10,217 bases of DNA from CAZQKL01 sp964593895 [NCBI: uncultured bacterium] (GTDB lineage: Bacteria; DYJV01), in contig CAZQKL010000017.1 of the NCBI GenBank assembly GCA_964593895.1, positions 1-10,217 of the forward strand, written 5' to 3'. The position numbers were made by a program, and so were the translations under genes. The notes beneath the pieces are model-generated. The model did no database searches, was not told the DNA's origin, and saw only the letters and a list, made by a program, of their open reading frames with translations. This document shows positions 1 to 7,437 of this stretch, piece by piece; position 1 is the first letter of the stretch, and the number at the start of each line of letters is the position of its first letter.

Positions 1-164
1 TCTTCTTTTATCTCCCTTTTAAGGCATGTGGTTAAATTTTCTCCAAAATCTAATTTTCCGCCAGGAAGGACAAATTTATTTATGAAAGGATTTACCTTTC
101 TTTTTGTAATTAAAACTGAATTATCTTTAACAATTATTCCGCAACATGCAATATTAATTTTCAT
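1..164 (-). CDS. Nudix hydrolase, N-terminal part (runs off the left edge)
   Basis: The minus strand reads from an ATG at 164-162 to the window edge, 54 complete codons without a stop. It begins MKINIACCGIIVKDNSVLIT, the usual first beta strands of a Nudix domain. A complete Nudix signature (G-x5-E-x7-R-E-U-x-E-E) follows: the G of GGKLDFGE, then seven residues, then REIKE and a final codon beginning GA, so the last acidic residue is only partly visible. These residues bind the metal that supports hydrolysis of nucleoside diphosphates linked to another group. The substrate (8-oxo-dGTP, ADP-ribose, others) cannot be told from this fragment. The start lies only 11 bases after the 3' end of the tRNA-Ser, and no strong ribosome site is visible, so the gene is probably transcribed from the tRNA promoter. 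The family call is firm; the specific function is open. Confidence 0.85.
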   Translation of the reverse strand, partial: MKINIACCGIIVKDNSVLITKRKVNPFINKFVLPGGKLDFGENLTTCLKREIKE

Positions 165-175
165 TACTTATATAA

Positions 176-268
176 CGGAGAGGGCGGGATTTGAACCCGC
201 GGTAGGGGTTTTTGCCCCTACACGCGATTTCCAATCGCGCTCCTTAAACCAGGCTCGGACACCTCTCC
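176..268 (-). tRNA. tRNA-Ser (anticodon GGA)
   Basis: The reverse complement folds as a class II tRNA of 93 nt. The acceptor stem pairs GGAGAGG with CCTCTCC, followed by the discriminator G typical of serine tRNAs. The anticodon stem CGCGA/TCGCG encloses the loop TTGGAAA, with anticodon GGA (window 230-232 on the plus strand as TCC), which reads UCC and UCU. A long variable arm (GTAGGGG...CCCCTAC) and a T-arm containing GGTTCAAATCC are present. The 3' CCA is not encoded and must be added by the CCA-adding enzyme. A plus-strand open frame across this region is only the familiar spurious translation of a tRNA. Confidence 0.97.
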
Positions 269-279
269 GTTTTCAATAA

Positions 280-310
280 ATTATATAACAATCATGAGGT
301 AAAAAGTCAA
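280..310 (-). promoter_or_regulatory. Probable sigma-70 promoter of the tRNA-Ser (and Nudix gene)
   Basis: On the minus strand a TTGACT box (plus 305-310) is followed after 17 bases by TATATA (plus 282-287); TATAAT is also present two bases further on (plus 280-285). Transcription would begin close to 273-275, a few bases ahead of the mature tRNA 5' end at 268. No second promoter is seen before the Nudix gene. Confidence 0.65.
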
Positions 311-325
311 CTTTACAAAAATTTA

Positions 326-354
326 TTGAAATTCAAAAAATTATGTAATAATAT
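326..354 (+). promoter_or_regulatory. Probable sigma-70 promoter of the leuC-like operon
   Basis: TTGAAA at 326-331 and TAATAT at 349-354 are separated by exactly 17 bases, close to the consensus. A start near 360 would give a leader of about 20 bases before the ATG at 380. Its back-to-back arrangement with the tRNA promoter explains the short 111-base gap between the two divergent units. No riboswitch or attenuator fits in so short a leader. Confidence 0.6.
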
Positions 355-379
355 AGCTAAAAAATTTTTGAGGGGAAAA

Positions 380-1639
380 ATGGGGCTAACAATTACAGAG
401 AAGATATTTTCTGAAAAATTGGGAGAGGAAAAAAAAGCTGGAGAATTTGTGGAAGTTGATGTTGATATAGCACTTGCAAATGATATTACCGCTCCGCTTG
501 CGATAAAAGAATTTGAAAAAGTTTATAATGGGAAAGTATATGATAATTCTAAGATAGCTCTTATTCCTGACCATTTTACTCCAAATAAAGATATTAAATC
601 AGCTCAACAGGTAAAGTTAGTAAGAGAATTTGCTAAAAAGCACAATATAAAATATTTTTTTGATGGTGGTGAGGTTGGAGTTGAACATGCATTATTGCCT
701 GAAAAAGGTATAGTTTTGCCAGGAGATATAATTATTGGTGCAGATTCACATACTTGCACTTATGGAGCACTTGGAGCCTTTGCAACAGGTGTTGGAAGTA
801 CTGATTTTTCAGCATTTATGATCTATGGTAAAGCTTGGTTTAAAATTCCAGAAACAATAAAATTTTTTTATACTGGCAAACCTAAACCATGGGTTGATGG
901 AAAAGATTTAATCCTTTATACAATAGGGAAAATTGGAGTAGATGGTGCGTTGTATAAGGCAATGGAATTTTCAGGACCTGTTATTAAAAAACTTCCTATG
1001 CATTCAAGATTTACAATGTGTAATATGGCAATTGAAGCAGGTGCAAAAACTGGAATAATTGAACCAGATGAAATAACAATTGAATATGTAAAAAATAAAG
1101 CAAAAAGAGAATATAAAATATTTTCTTCAGATCCTGATGCAAATTATTCTAATGAAATTAAAATTGATGTTTCTGAAATTGACCCTCAAATTGCTTTTCC
1201 TCACTTACCTGAAAACACAAAAAGTGTTTATGAAGCAAAACATGTGAAAATTGACCAAGTGTTTATAGGTTCTTGCACAAATGGTAGATATGAAGACCTT
1301 GAAATTGCAGCAAAGGTTTTAAAAGGTAAAAAAGTTGCAAAAGGGGTAAGATTAATTGTTCTTCCTGCTACTCCTTTAACATATAAAAAAGCATTAAAAA
1401 ATGGAATTATTGAAACTTTTATTGAAGCTGGAGCAATAATTGGACCTCCTTCTTGTGGTCCTTGTCTTGGTGGTCATCTTGGTATCCTTGCAGAAGGAGA
1501 AAAAGCAGTATCAACAAGCAATAGAAATTTTGTAGGAAGAATGGGGCATCCAAAAAGTGAAGTTTATCTTTCAAACCCTGCAGTTGCTGCAGCTTCTGCA
1601 ATTACTGGTTTTATTACACATCCTGAGGAGGTAATTTAA
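380..1639 (+). CDS. leuC: 3-isopropylmalate / homoaconitate-type dehydratase, large (Fe-S) subunit
   Basis: The 419-residue product is the catalytic large subunit of the aconitase-superfamily hydro-lyases, which isomerise 2- to 3-isopropylmalate in leucine synthesis or act on homologous hydroxy acids. The three [4Fe-4S] cysteines are C299 (GSCTNGR) and C359/C362 (SCGPC). Other family blocks are [11 protein letters not shown] near the start, [21 protein letters not shown] and VGRMGHP near the end. The ATG at 380 was chosen over upstream codons in the same frame because AGGGG lies just before it and the protein then starts MGLTI like its relatives. Length fits the compact LeuC/HACN type. No small subunit (LeuD) follows, although LeuC needs one; specificity is set largely by that subunit, so isopropylmalate versus homoaconitate or 2,3-dimethylmalate cannot be decided here. 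First gene of a four-gene operon. Confidence 0.85.
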   Translation: MGLTITEKIFSEKLGEEKKAGEFVEVDVDIALANDITAPLAIKEFEKVYNGKVYDNSKIALIPDHFTPNKDIKSAQQVKLVREFAKKHNIKYFFDGGEVGVEHALLPEKGIVLPGDIIIGADSHTCTYGALGAFATGVGSTDFSAFMIYGKAWFKIPETIKFFYTGKPKPWVDGKDLILYTIGKIGVDGALYKAMEFSGPVIKKLPMHSRFTMCNMAIEAGAKTGIIEPDEITIEYVKNKAKREYKIFSSDPDANYSNEIKIDVSEIDPQIAFPHLPENTKSVYEAKHVKIDQVFIGSCTNGRYEDLEIAAKVLKGKKVAKGVRLIVLPATPLTYKKALKNGIIETFIEAGAIIGPPSCGPCLGGHLGILAEGEKAVSTSNRNFVGRMGHPKSEVYLSNPAVAAASAITGFITHPEEVI

Positions 1640-2191
1640 ATGAAAAAATTTTTGATTTTGCTAATTTCACTAATTTTAACTTCAAATCTATTCGCATTAA
1701 AAATCAAGGGAGTAAATATTCCAGAAGAAATTGAAATAAAAGGGACAAAATGTGTGTTAAATGGTGCTGGAATAAGAAAAAAATTTTTCTTTTCAATATA
1801 TGTTGGTGCTTTATATCTTCCTGAAAAAATGCATGACCCATTAAAAATTATTACTCTTAATAAACCAAAAGCGGTTTTAATGGTTTTTGTATATCATAAA
1901 ATTTCTCCCAAAAAAATTATAAATGCTTGGAAAGAAGGATTTGAAAAAAATTATGATACAGAAAAAATTAAAGATAAACTTCAGATTTTCTATTCCTATT
2001 TTAAAAATGAAGTTCATAAAGGAGACAAATTTTTATTTACTTATACCCCTTTTGAAGGCACTTGCACATACATAAATGATAAATTAGCAGGATGCATAAA
2101 AGGGAAAGAATTTATGAATGCTTTATTTTCTATTTGGCTTGGGGAAAAACCTGCTTCAAAAAGTTTAAAGAAAAAGATGCTTGGAGAATAA
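1640..2191 (+). CDS. Exported chalcone-isomerase-like protein
   Basis: The 183-residue product starts with a clear Sec signal peptide: MKK, a hydrophobic core of about 12 residues, then SNLFA with probable cleavage after residue 19. The mature part matches the bacterial chalcone-isomerase-like family: LNGAGIRKKFFFSIYVGALY (residues 40-59) is the hallmark block, and the C-terminal IWLGEKPASKSLKK is also typical. Plant chalcone isomerase makes flavanones, but the bacterial exported members have no established enzymatic role, so no reaction is claimed. There is no lipobox, suggesting a soluble periplasmic protein. It begins directly after the stop of the preceding gene, with GAGGAGGT at 1625-1632 as a strong ribosome site seven bases upstream. 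Its presence between a leucine-type dehydratase and a tRNA methyltransferase gives no functional clue. Confidence 0.75.
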   Translation: MKKFLILLISLILTSNLFALKIKGVNIPEEIEIKGTKCVLNGAGIRKKFFFSIYVGALYLPEKMHDPLKIITLNKPKAVLMVFVYHKISPKKIINAWKEGFEKNYDTEKIKDKLQIFYSYFKNEVHKGDKFLFTYTPFEGTCTYINDKLAGCIKGKEFMNALFSIWLGEKPASKSLKKKMLGE

Positions 2192-2192
2192 A

Positions 2193-2636
2193 ATGACAAA
2201 AGCTCCATGTAGTTATTGTGGAACACTTATAGGAGAAATTAACTTTGATATTTTCACTGAAAAGTATTACTGCTCAAACCCTGAATGTATAAAAAAAGCA
2301 AGGGAAGATACAAAAAAATATTTTAAAGAAAGAGAAAAAAAGATTTCTAAAACTTTTAAAATTAAAGATATAAGTTCTCAGGAAGAATTTGAAGATATGT
2401 TATATGCTCTTTATGGAGAAATAGAAAGGCAGGGAAAAATAAAAAAATTAGGTCCAATGCAAGAGCCAGATTTTTTTAAAAATAGAGCTTTATATTTAAT
2501 AGCTTCAGAATTACCAGAAGAATATGTTAAAATCAAATGGGGTAAAAAAGATAAAACAAAAGTAGTTGTTGAAGTTCTTAAAACTATTCCAAAGGATGAA
2601 ATTGAAAAAGCAATGAAAAAAGCTGAACTCCTTTAA
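2193..2636 (+). CDS. Four-cysteine zinc-ribbon-like protein of unknown function
   Basis: I do not recognise this 147-residue protein. Its N terminus has two cysteine pairs, C6/C9 (PCSYCG) and C27/C32 (CSNPEC), spaced C-x2-C-x17-C-x4-C, which looks like a structural zinc site. A charged, probably helical and coiled-coil-prone stretch rich in Lys and Glu follows (residues 34-55), then a mixed helical domain to the end. No signal peptide or membrane segment is seen, so it is probably cytoplasmic. The ATG at 2193 is preferred to an in-frame TTG at 2181 because GGAG at 2183-2186 is well placed for it; it starts one base after the previous stop. A role in nucleic acid or protein binding is possible but unsupported. 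Confidence 0.7.
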   Translation: MTKAPCSYCGTLIGEINFDIFTEKYYCSNPECIKKAREDTKKYFKEREKKISKTFKIKDISSQEEFEDMLYALYGEIERQGKIKKLGPMQEPDFFKNRALYLIASELPEEYVKIKWGKKDKTKVVVEVLKTIPKDEIEKAMKKAELL

Positions 2637-2643
2637 CATCCCT

Positions 2644-3252
2644 ATGCTTCCTCAAATAATTATTGAAAAAAATTACAATATTTTCTGGGACTTTTATGAC
2701 TTTATTCCAAATAACAAGGAAATATGGGTTGAAATAGGAAGTGGAAATGGAGATTATTTAATTGGAATTGCAGAAAAATTGCCAGACAAAATTTTTATAG
2801 GGGTGGAAATAAAGTATAAAAGATTAATAAAAACTGTAAAAAAAATTAGAAAAAAGGGATTAAAAAACATAATTCTTTTTCATTGCAGTGGCGAAATTTT
2901 TATAAATTTTATCCTAAAAGATAATTCTATTTCTGCAATGATTTTTAATTTTCCTGACCCTTGGTTCAAAAAAAGACATTACAAAAGGAAAATTTTTAAT
3001 GAAAATTTTTTCAATGAATTAATTCCAAAAATGAAAAATAAATCAAAAATTTTTATTGCAACAGATTATAAAGATTATGCATTTGAAATATTTGCCAAAG
3101 CTTCAAAAATAAAAACTCTAAAAAATCTATATCATCCAGAGAAATTTGGGGAAAAGTGGCTTTTTAAAGATATCTTTACAAAATATGAAAAAGATTTTAT
3201 CTCTCAAGGAAAAAAAATATATTATATGCAATTTTTAGTAGATAAAGCCTAA
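2644..3252 (+). CDS. trmB: tRNA (guanine-N7-)-methyltransferase
   Basis: The 202-residue product transfers a methyl group from S-adenosylmethionine to N7 of guanine 46 in the tRNA variable loop. The Rossmann SAM-binding motif EIGSGNGDYL is at residues 30-39, with the ribose-binding acidic residue in GVEI (E55). The family hallmark NFPDPWFKKRHYKR lies at 102-115, and TDY (140-142) and TKYEKDFISQG near the C terminus complete the active site. The length is near that of short TrmB proteins. The ATG at 2644 has no convincing ribosome site and lies seven bases after the previous stop, so translation is probably coupled to the upstream gene. The last 18 bases overlap the end of the opposite-strand regulator gene. 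Confidence 0.92.
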   Translation: MLPQIIIEKNYNIFWDFYDFIPNNKEIWVEIGSGNGDYLIGIAEKLPDKIFIGVEIKYKRLIKTVKKIRKKGLKNIILFHCSGEIFINFILKDNSISAMIFNFPDPWFKKRHYKRKIFNENFFNELIPKMKNKSKIFIATDYKDYAFEIFAKASKIKTLKNLYHPEKFGEKWLFKDIFTKYEKDFISQGKKIYYMQFLVDKA

Positions 3253-3891
3253 ATAATCATCTTTTTCAATTCGTTCTAAAAGTGCTTTACCTCCTTTTAA
3301 AATATGGTCTTTAACCATTTTTTCAACCTTATCAGGATTTTTTTCCTTCATAGCTTTTAACATCTCTTTATGGTCACTCAATGATTCATAAGGCATACTT
3401 GCTATGTTAAGTAAAAGGCGAGAATATCTCTGAAAATTTTCCCTCAAATTATCAATAATCTCTACAAGCTTTTTATTTCCACTTGAGCGATACAATTCAT
3501 AATGGAATTCCCAGTTAAATTTAAAAAATTTTTGTATATTATCCTCTTTTAAGCATTCTTCTGTTTTTTTTACTAATTTTTCAAGTTTTTCAATTAATCT
3601 TCTGTTATAATTTTCAGTTGTTAATCTTGCAGCATAACTTTCAAGCACACTTCTTATTCCAACTATCTCTTTTAATTCATTTTTGGTTAATGGCTTTATA
3701 ATATACCCTACTTTTCTTTTATGGATTAAAAACCCATCTTTTACAAGAAGTTGCAGTGCCTCTCTCACAGGAGTTCTACTTACTTTATATTTTCCTGCAA
3801 GTTCCTCTTCTTTTAGCACTTCATTTGCTTTAAATTTTCCATTAATCAACTTTGCTTTTATATCCTCATAAATAATCTCTTTTTTTTTCAT
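3235..3891 (-). CDS. GntR-family transcriptional regulator, FCD (FadR-type) subfamily
   Basis: The 218-residue product has an N-terminal winged helix-turn-helix (about residues 1-68) with the typical VSRTPVREALQLL recognition region (38-50) and the wing VGYIIKPL. The C-terminal all-helical FCD ligand domain follows. Its usual metal-binding set is visible as N126 (often Asp), H130, H174 and H196; such domains normally bind carboxylates or CoA esters, which release the repressor from DNA. The ATG directly follows the TAG of the acyl-CoA dehydrogenase gene, with AGGA (plus 3898-3901) inside that gene's last codons as ribosome site. As last gene of the transporter/CoA-transferase operon it is likely autoregulated and the prime candidate to bind the two palindromes in the 9503-9733 spacer. 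The actual ligand is unknown. Confidence 0.9.
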   Translation of the reverse strand: MKKKEIIYEDIKAKLINGKFKANEVLKEEELAGKYKVSRTPVREALQLLVKDGFLIHKRKVGYIIKPLTKNELKEIVGIRSVLESYAARLTTENYNRRLIEKLEKLVKKTEECLKEDNIQKFFKFNWEFHYELYRSSGNKKLVEIIDNLRENFQRYSRLLLNIASMPYESLSDHKEMLKAMKEKNPDKVEKMVKDHILKGGKALLERIEKDDYLGFIY

Positions 3892-5019
3892 CTATAATCC
3901 TAATCTTCTTGCAATATTTATTTGAAGAATTTCAGAAGTGCCACCACCATAAAGTAAAAACCTTGAATCAGCAAACATTCTTGCAACTGGATATTCTAAA
4001 GAAAATCCGTAAGCTCCAAAAATTCTGGTTGCTTCATCAGTGCATCTACATGCAACTTCTGAAATAAAATATTTTGCCATCATTGCTTCTTTTTCACATT
4101 TTTCTTTTCTATCTAATTTTGCAGTAACTGAATATAAAAAATTTCTACTTGCTTCAATTTCAGTTGCCATTGTAGCTATCTTCATTCTTATTGCCTGATA
4201 TTTACCAATTGGTTTACCAAATTGAACTCTTTCTTTTGCATACTTTAAACTTTCTTCAAAAGCAGCTACTGCAAGCCCTAAACTTAATGCAGCAGTCATA
4301 ACCCTTATCTCTGCAAGGATTTTAAGTAAATTATTCAAACCTTCCCCTTCTTCTCCAAGTCTATTTTCAATGGGAATTTCAACATTATCAAAATAAACCT
4401 CACCAATTTCATCTGCTCTTACCCCAAGTTTTTCAAATTTTTTTGAAGTTGTTATCCCTTTTACATCTCTTGGAACAAGAAAAAAATTAGCACTTTTTAA
4501 CTTCTTTTCTCTATCTGTTATACATAAAACAGTGAAAAAATCGGCAATTGGTGCATTTGTAATCCATGTTTTACTGCCATTAATTATGTATCTATCACCT
4601 TTTTTTTCAGCAAAAGTTTTTATATTTGATAAATCACTTCCTGCATCTGGTTCTGTCAAAGCAAAAGCTGGAATTTTTTCTCCTTTAATTGCAGGAATTA
4701 AATATTTTTCATAATGCTCTTTTGTTCCGTATCTATATATAAAATCTGTTCCCATAAGACATTGCATTGCTGTTATTGCTGCAAGGGATAAATATCCCCT
4801 TGCTAACTCTTCACACATTATGCAAAACATTGTTGTATTTCCCCCAGAACCACCAATTTCCTCTGGATATCTAATTCCAAAAAATCCCATTTTAGCAACT
4901 TTATCAAACAATTCTTTTGGGAATTCTCCTTTATCTTCAAATTCTTGAGCATAAGGTTTTATTTCATTATCCACAAATCTTCTAACTGTTTCTCTAAAAA
5001 GTGAATAATCGTTACTCAT
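3892..5019 (-). CDS. Acyl-CoA dehydrogenase (FAD, alpha/beta oxidation) with atypical active-site loop
   Basis: The 375-residue product has the standard three-domain layout. Visible motifs are FALTEPDAGSD (119-129), the flavin-contacting WITNA (152-156), RVQFGKPIGKYQA (264-276) and GAYGFSLEYPVARMFADSR (335-353). It should oxidise an acyl-CoA to the enoyl-CoA, passing electrons to an electron-transfer flavoprotein not encoded here. The loop that normally reads YEGTSEI, whose Glu is the catalytic base, reads YGGGTSEI (357-364), so that base is absent. Isovaleryl- and long-chain enzymes use a Glu on an earlier helix, and E237 (AEIR) lies near that position though apparently one residue off. The ATG at 5019 is chosen because GGAGG (plus 5027-5031) lies seven bases ahead; an upstream in-frame TTG lacks support. 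It overlaps the livF-like gene by eight bases. Confidence 0.9.
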   Translation of the reverse strand: MSNDYSLFRETVRRFVDNEIKPYAQEFEDKGEFPKELFDKVAKMGFFGIRYPEEIGGSGGNTTMFCIMCEELARGYLSLAAITAMQCLMGTDFIYRYGTKEHYEKYLIPAIKGEKIPAFALTEPDAGSDLSNIKTFAEKKGDRYIINGSKTWITNAPIADFFTVLCITDREKKLKSANFFLVPRDVKGITTSKKFEKLGVRADEIGEVYFDNVEIPIENRLGEEGEGLNNLLKILAEIRVMTAALSLGLAVAAFEESLKYAKERVQFGKPIGKYQAIRMKIATMATEIEASRNFLYSVTAKLDRKEKCEKEAMMAKYFISEVACRCTDEATRIFGAYGFSLEYPVARMFADSRFLLYGGGTSEILQINIARRLGL

Positions 5020-5758
5020 TAACCTCCCTCCTTCTTCTTTTTCCAAGAAAACTTTCTTGAACTTTTCTATTCTTCAATAAATTTTCAGATTTATCTTCTA
5101 AAATTATTTTCCCAATTTCAATAATGTATCCTCTATTACTATTCTTTAAAGCTGAATAAGCATTTTGCTCTACAACAAGGATTGAAACGCCTTCATCTCT
5201 CAATTTTCTAATAACATTAAAAACTTCCTCAACTATAAGAGGAGCTAAACCTAAAGAAGGTTCATCAAGCAACATAAGTTTAGGTTTTGCCATTAATCCT
5301 CTTCCAATAGCAAGCATCTGCTGTTCTCCACCAGATAATATTCCTGCAGGTTTATTTCGTTTTTGTTTTAATGGTGGAAATAATGAATAAACAAATTCTA
5401 TTGTTTCATAAATTTTATCTTTTGGTTCTTTCTTAAATCTGAAATAAGCACCAAGTTCAAGGTTTTCTTCAACAGTTAAATCAGTAAATACTTCTCTTCC
5501 TTCAGGGATTTGAACTATCCCCTTTTTTACCAATTCATCAGTTGCCTCCCCTGTAATATCCTTATTATCAAAGAAAATTTTTCCCTTTTTTGGAGTTAAT
5601 ATCCCTGTTATTGTATTAATCAATGTGGTTTTACCAGCACCATTATTTCCAATAATTGCAACAATTTCTCCTCTATTTACAGTTATAGAAACATCTTCCA
5701 AAGCTTTAATATTGCCATAATAAGTATGAATATTTTTAACTTCAAGCAGTGCACACAT
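5012..5758 (-). CDS. livF: Branched-chain-amino-acid-type ABC transporter ATPase, LivF family
   Basis: A 248-residue cytoplasmic ATPase of the HAAT transporter family, working with its LivG partner on the two permeases. Motifs are Walker A GNNGAGKT (37-44), the LivF-typical QIPEGREVF (83-91), signature LSGGEQQ (141-147), Walker B LMLLDEP (161-167) and VVEQN in the switch position, where LivF proteins usually carry Gln rather than His. The ATG at 5758 is preferred; a TTG two codons upstream is possible. It overlaps the end of the livG-like gene by 17 bases, consistent with coupled translation. The gene name indicates family only: neighbouring CoA-transferase, acyl-CoA dehydrogenase and aromatic-reductase-like genes suggest that the cargo is a carboxylic acid, not leucine. 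Confidence 0.9.
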   Translation of the reverse strand: MCALLEVKNIHTYYGNIKALEDVSITVNRGEIVAIIGNNGAGKTTLINTITGILTPKKGKIFFDNKDITGEATDELVKKGIVQIPEGREVFTDLTVEENLELGAYFRFKKEPKDKIYETIEFVYSLFPPLKQKRNKPAGILSGGEQQMLAIGRGLMAKPKLMLLDEPSLGLAPLIVEEVFNVIRKLRDEGVSILVVEQNAYSALKNSNRGYIIEIGKIILEDKSENLLKNRKVQESFLGKRRRREVNE

Positions 5759-6506
5759 TTCCAAGATATGCTCTTATAACATCTGGATTATTTTGAATTT
5801 CAAATGGTGTTCCTTCTGCAATTTTTTCCCCATAATGCAAAACAATTATCTTTTTTGAAAGCTCCATTACCACATTCATATTATGCTCAATAAGAATAAT
5901 GGTGATTTTTCTGTTTTTATTTATATCAATTAATAATTCACATATTTTCTCTGCTTCGTTTAAATTTAATCCTGCAACAGGCTCATCTAATATTAATAAT
6001 TTTGGTTCAGCAGACAATGCTCTTGCAAGCTCAAGTTTTTTCTGTTCTCCATATGGCAAAGAAGAAGCAGGAAATTTTGCCTTATTTTCAAGTCCAACAT
6101 ATTTTAAAATTTCATAAGACTTTTCATAAATTTCCTTATCTTGCTTTTTTACAAAAGGGAAATTTAAAATACATGCAATAAATTCATATTTAGTTCTTGA
6201 ATGCATGCCGACCATAACATTTTCTAAAACTGTCATATTTTTAAAAACTTGCAAATTTTGAAAAGTTCTAATTATTCCATGTTTAACAATTTTATGGGGA
6301 GAAAGATTTGTTATGTCTTTATCTTTAAAAAAAATTTTTCCTTTATCACATTTATAAACTCCTGTGATAATGTTAATTAAAGTTGTTTTCCCAGCACCAT
6401 TAGGTCCAATAATTGCAGTTATATCTCCTTCATTAACATTAAAACTTACTTTAGCTACAGCCATTAATCCTCCAAATGATTTTTCAACATCCTTAACTTT
6501 TAACAT
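5742..6506 (-). CDS. livG: Branched-chain-amino-acid-type ABC transporter ATPase, LivG family
   Basis: A 254-residue ATPase subunit. Walker A is GPNGAGKT (34-41), Q-loop TFQNLQVF (81-88), signature PYGEQKKLELARAL (151-164), Walker B LLILDEP (170-176) and switch His in IEHNM (H208). The N-terminal KSFGGLMAV and the C-terminal PDVIRAYLG ending are characteristic of LivG rather than LivF. It starts at an ATG inside the last 14 bases of the livM-like gene, and a weak GGA precedes it, so translation is probably coupled. With LivF it forms the heterodimeric motor of the importer. The true substrate is inferred from context only. Confidence 0.92.
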   Translation of the reverse strand: MLKVKDVEKSFGGLMAVAKVSFNVNEGDITAIIGPNGAGKTTLINIITGVYKCDKGKIFFKDKDITNLSPHKIVKHGIIRTFQNLQVFKNMTVLENVMVGMHSRTKYEFIACILNFPFVKKQDKEIYEKSYEILKYVGLENKAKFPASSLPYGEQKKLELARALSAEPKLLILDEPVAGLNLNEAEKICELLIDINKNRKITIILIEHNMNVVMELSKKIIVLHYGEKIAEGTPFEIQNNPDVIRAYLGNVCTA

Positions 6507-7437
6507 TTTCCATCTTTCTCTTAAAAAATCCTACTATCCCTTCAGGTAAAAACATTAAAACAAAAACTAAAATAGCTCCTAAAACTATAGTAGAAAAATC
6601 TTTTACAACATTTAAAACTTCTGAAATTACTGTTAATATTCCACTTCCAATCAATGCTCCCCAGATGGTACTCATGCCTCCAAAAATACTCATAATAATT
6701 ACTTTAATTGAATACATAATCCCAAATGTTTCTGGACTTATGAAAGTTACATAATGAGCATAGATACTTCCAGCAACACTTGCAAAAATTGCACTTAAAA
6801 CAAATATTTTGACTTTGTATTTACTTACATCAATGCCAAGACAATTTGCAGCAACTTCACTATTATGAATAGCTCTTAAAGCTCTTCCAACTCTTGAATG
6901 CACAAGATTATAAGCTATTATAAAAAAAATAAGAGCAAGAAACCAAGATAAACATAAAATCTTTGCATCACTATCAAAATTAAAAGAGCCAATATTTAGA
7001 TAAGGAATTCCAGATACTCCATCAGGCCCTCCAGTGAAATCTTCCCATTGAATTATAATTATTGAAAAAATTATATTTAAACCAAGAGTTGCCATAACAA
7101 GATAATGCCCCTTTAATTTCAGAGTTGGTATTCCTATTAAATATGCAATTATCCCAGTAATTATAATAGCAAAAATCATGGCGATCCAGGGATTTAAATT
7201 ATACATTGTCGTTAAAATAGCAGATGAATAAGCCCCAATTCCAAAAAAAGCTGCGTGACCAAGAGAAATCTGTCCAGCAAATCCTATTAACAAATTAAGA
7301 CCAATTACAACCATAGTATTTAAAGCAATAAGATTTAATATCAATAAAAAATAGGTATTTTTTACGGAAAAAGCTATAACGAGAATAATTAAATAGATAA
7401 ATGCCAATACAGGATAAAATCTTTTTCCAGAATTCAT
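6493..7437 (-). CDS. livM: Branched-chain-amino-acid-type ABC transporter permease, LivM family
   Basis: A 314-residue inner-membrane permease with about eight to ten hydrophobic segments. LivM hallmarks are GFAGQISLGHAAF (52-64), TGGPDGVSGIP (135-145), the cytoplasmic coupling loop GRALRAIHNSEVAANCLGI (184-202), FGGMSTIWGALIG (252-264) and the C-terminal LPEGIVG (297-303). It pairs with the LivH-type protein to form the channel. The ATG lies in an ATGA overlap with the stop of the livH-like gene, and GAAAGAG just upstream may help initiation. Length is normal for the family and nothing appears truncated. Confidence 0.92.
   Translation of the reverse strand: MNSGKRFYPVLAFIYLIILVIAFSVKNTYFLLILNLIALNTMVVIGLNLLIGFAGQISLGHAAFFGIGAYSSAILTTMYNLNPWIAMIFAIIITGIIAYLIGIPTLKLKGHYLVMATLGLNIIFSIIIIQWEDFTGGPDGVSGIPYLNIGSFNFDSDAKILCLSWFLALIFFIIAYNLVHSRVGRALRAIHNSEVAANCLGIDVSKYKVKIFVLSAIFASVAGSIYAHYVTFISPETFGIMYSIKVIIMSIFGGMSTIWGALIGSGILTVISEVLNVVKDFSTIVLGAILVFVLMFLPEGIVGFFKRKMENVKS

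Noticed and set aside
28-279. Plus-strand open frame of 83 codons
   Set aside because: It runs antisense to the Nudix fragment and straight through the tRNA-Ser; the GFEPA-type sequence is the usual artefact of translating a tRNA.
326-379. Longer N terminus for the LeuC-like protein from a codon at 326
   Set aside because: The upstream part overlaps the likely promoter boxes, lacks a ribosome site and is not family-like; the ATG at 380 has AGGGG ahead of it.
1419-1601. Minus-strand open frame rich in Leu and Gln inside the dehydratase gene
   Set aside because: It lies wholly antisense to a well-supported gene, and its repetitive composition comes from the complement of Ala/Gly/Glu codons.
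380-1639. 2,3-dimethylmalate dehydratase of nicotinate fermentation as the role of the LeuC-like protein
   Set aside because: Such enzymes are close relatives, but no other nicotinate-fermentation gene is in the window and specificity cannot be read from the large subunit.
5020-5046. Nine-residue extension of the acyl-CoA dehydrogenase from a TTG
   Set aside because: The extension codons are the ribosome-binding purine run itself (GGAGGGAGG), and the ATG at 5019 is ideally spaced.
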